15,044 bases of DNA, taken from the NCBI RefSeq assembly GCF_964229645.1, contig NZ_CAXREX010000257.1, positions 1-15,044 of the forward strand, written 5' to 3'. The stretch is from Nioella sp964229645. GTDB taxonomy: Bacteria > Pseudomonadota > Alphaproteobacteria > Rhodobacterales > Rhodobacteraceae. Made by a program: the position numbers and the translations under genes. Below, one piece after another: positions 14,939 through 15,044 of the stretch. A model generated the notes under the pieces. That model ran no database searches and was not told the DNA's origin. It was given only the letters and a program-made list of their open reading frames with translations. The first letter of the stretch is position 1. Every line of letters begins with the position of its first letter.

Positions 14939-15044
14939 TTAGCCAACCGAGATCAGGCCGATGGCCTTGTCCTGCTCCATCAGCCACAGCAGAACACGCG
15001 CCGACTGGCCGCGCGGGCTGCTCAGGTCGGGGTCGCGTTCCAGA
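14939..15044 (-). CDS. recG: ATP-dependent DNA helicase RecG, extreme C terminus (partial)
   Basis: The minus strand is open from the window edge to the TAA at 14939-14941. The last 35 residues run L-E-R-D-P-D-L-S-S-P-R-G-Q-S-A-R-V-L-L, then W-L-M-E-Q-D-K-A-I-G-L-I-S-V-G. The pattern D-P-x-L-x-S-x-R-G-x-x-A-R-x-L-L-x-L-x-x-x-D-x-A-I-x-L is the usual end of alphaproteobacterial RecG, the branch-migration helicase that remodels stalled forks and recombination intermediates. Only this tail is visible, so the call rests on recalled C-terminal similarity. The miniprotein gene lies 141 bases downstream in the same orientation. Confidence 0.65.
   Translation of the reverse strand, partial: LERDPDLSSPRGQSARVLLWLMEQDKAIGLISVG

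Overview
The window is high-GC chromosomal DNA from an alphaproteobacterium, most likely a marine Rhodobacteraceae (Roseobacter-type). The reasons are an Usg-family gene, an alphaproteobacterial-type GyrA with an acidic insert, a hisI / NifU-like neighbour pair, a GAAC-N7-GAAC box of the alphaproteobacterial LexA type, and a short intergenic motif (GGGATATTT..GGAACAATGAAGG) that I recall from Rhodobacteraceae genomes. There is no prophage, insertion sequence, rRNA, tRNA or CRISPR array.

Layout. 1-1062: 3' end of a DEAD-box RNA helicase with a DbpA-type RNA-binding domain and a basic repetitive tail. Its stop codon abuts that of a convergent Lrp/AsnC regulator (1063-1503, minus). That regulator is divergent from rocF-ocd (1615-3596), which take arginine through ornithine to proline, so it is a plausible local regulator of them. 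3597-3707 carries two hairpins and copy 1 of the 24-bp motif, followed by an Usg-family gene on the minus strand. 4172-7534 is gyrA followed by two overlapping genes: a one-helix membrane/coiled-coil protein and a VOC-fold protein.

7661-11194 is the least conventional part. Four small membrane proteins with a DoxX-like plan (7661, 8290, 9226, 10802) sit around a LysR-type regulator (9815-10684) whose gene is visibly less GC-rich than its surroundings. The first three each end at their own intrinsic terminator, and several palindromes or direct repeats lie in the leaders. All four share a G-x-x-[T/M]-[R/S]-x-[V/A]-A signature at about residues 65-77, and two also share GGGR[Y/F]xLY at residues 115-122. 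This looks like a locally expanded, separately transcribed membrane-protein set.

11243-13479 holds two tRNA-modification genes, trmFO (m5U54) and gluQ (glutamyl-queuosine on tRNA-Asp). 13584-13943 is hisI on the minus strand, with motif copy 2 just past its 3' end. 14011-14463 is an IscU/NifU-like scaffold protein in which one conserved cluster-ligand cysteine is an alanine.

The right edge carries the most promising undescribed element. A 40-codon membrane miniprotein (14675-14797, minus) has a good ribosome binding site, its own U-tract terminator, and upstream a perfect GAAC-N7-GAAC box. It lies directly downstream of what looks like the recG 3' end. This architecture predicts a DNA-damage-induced small membrane protein, functionally comparable to Caulobacter SidA or to E. 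coli TisB; that role is inference.
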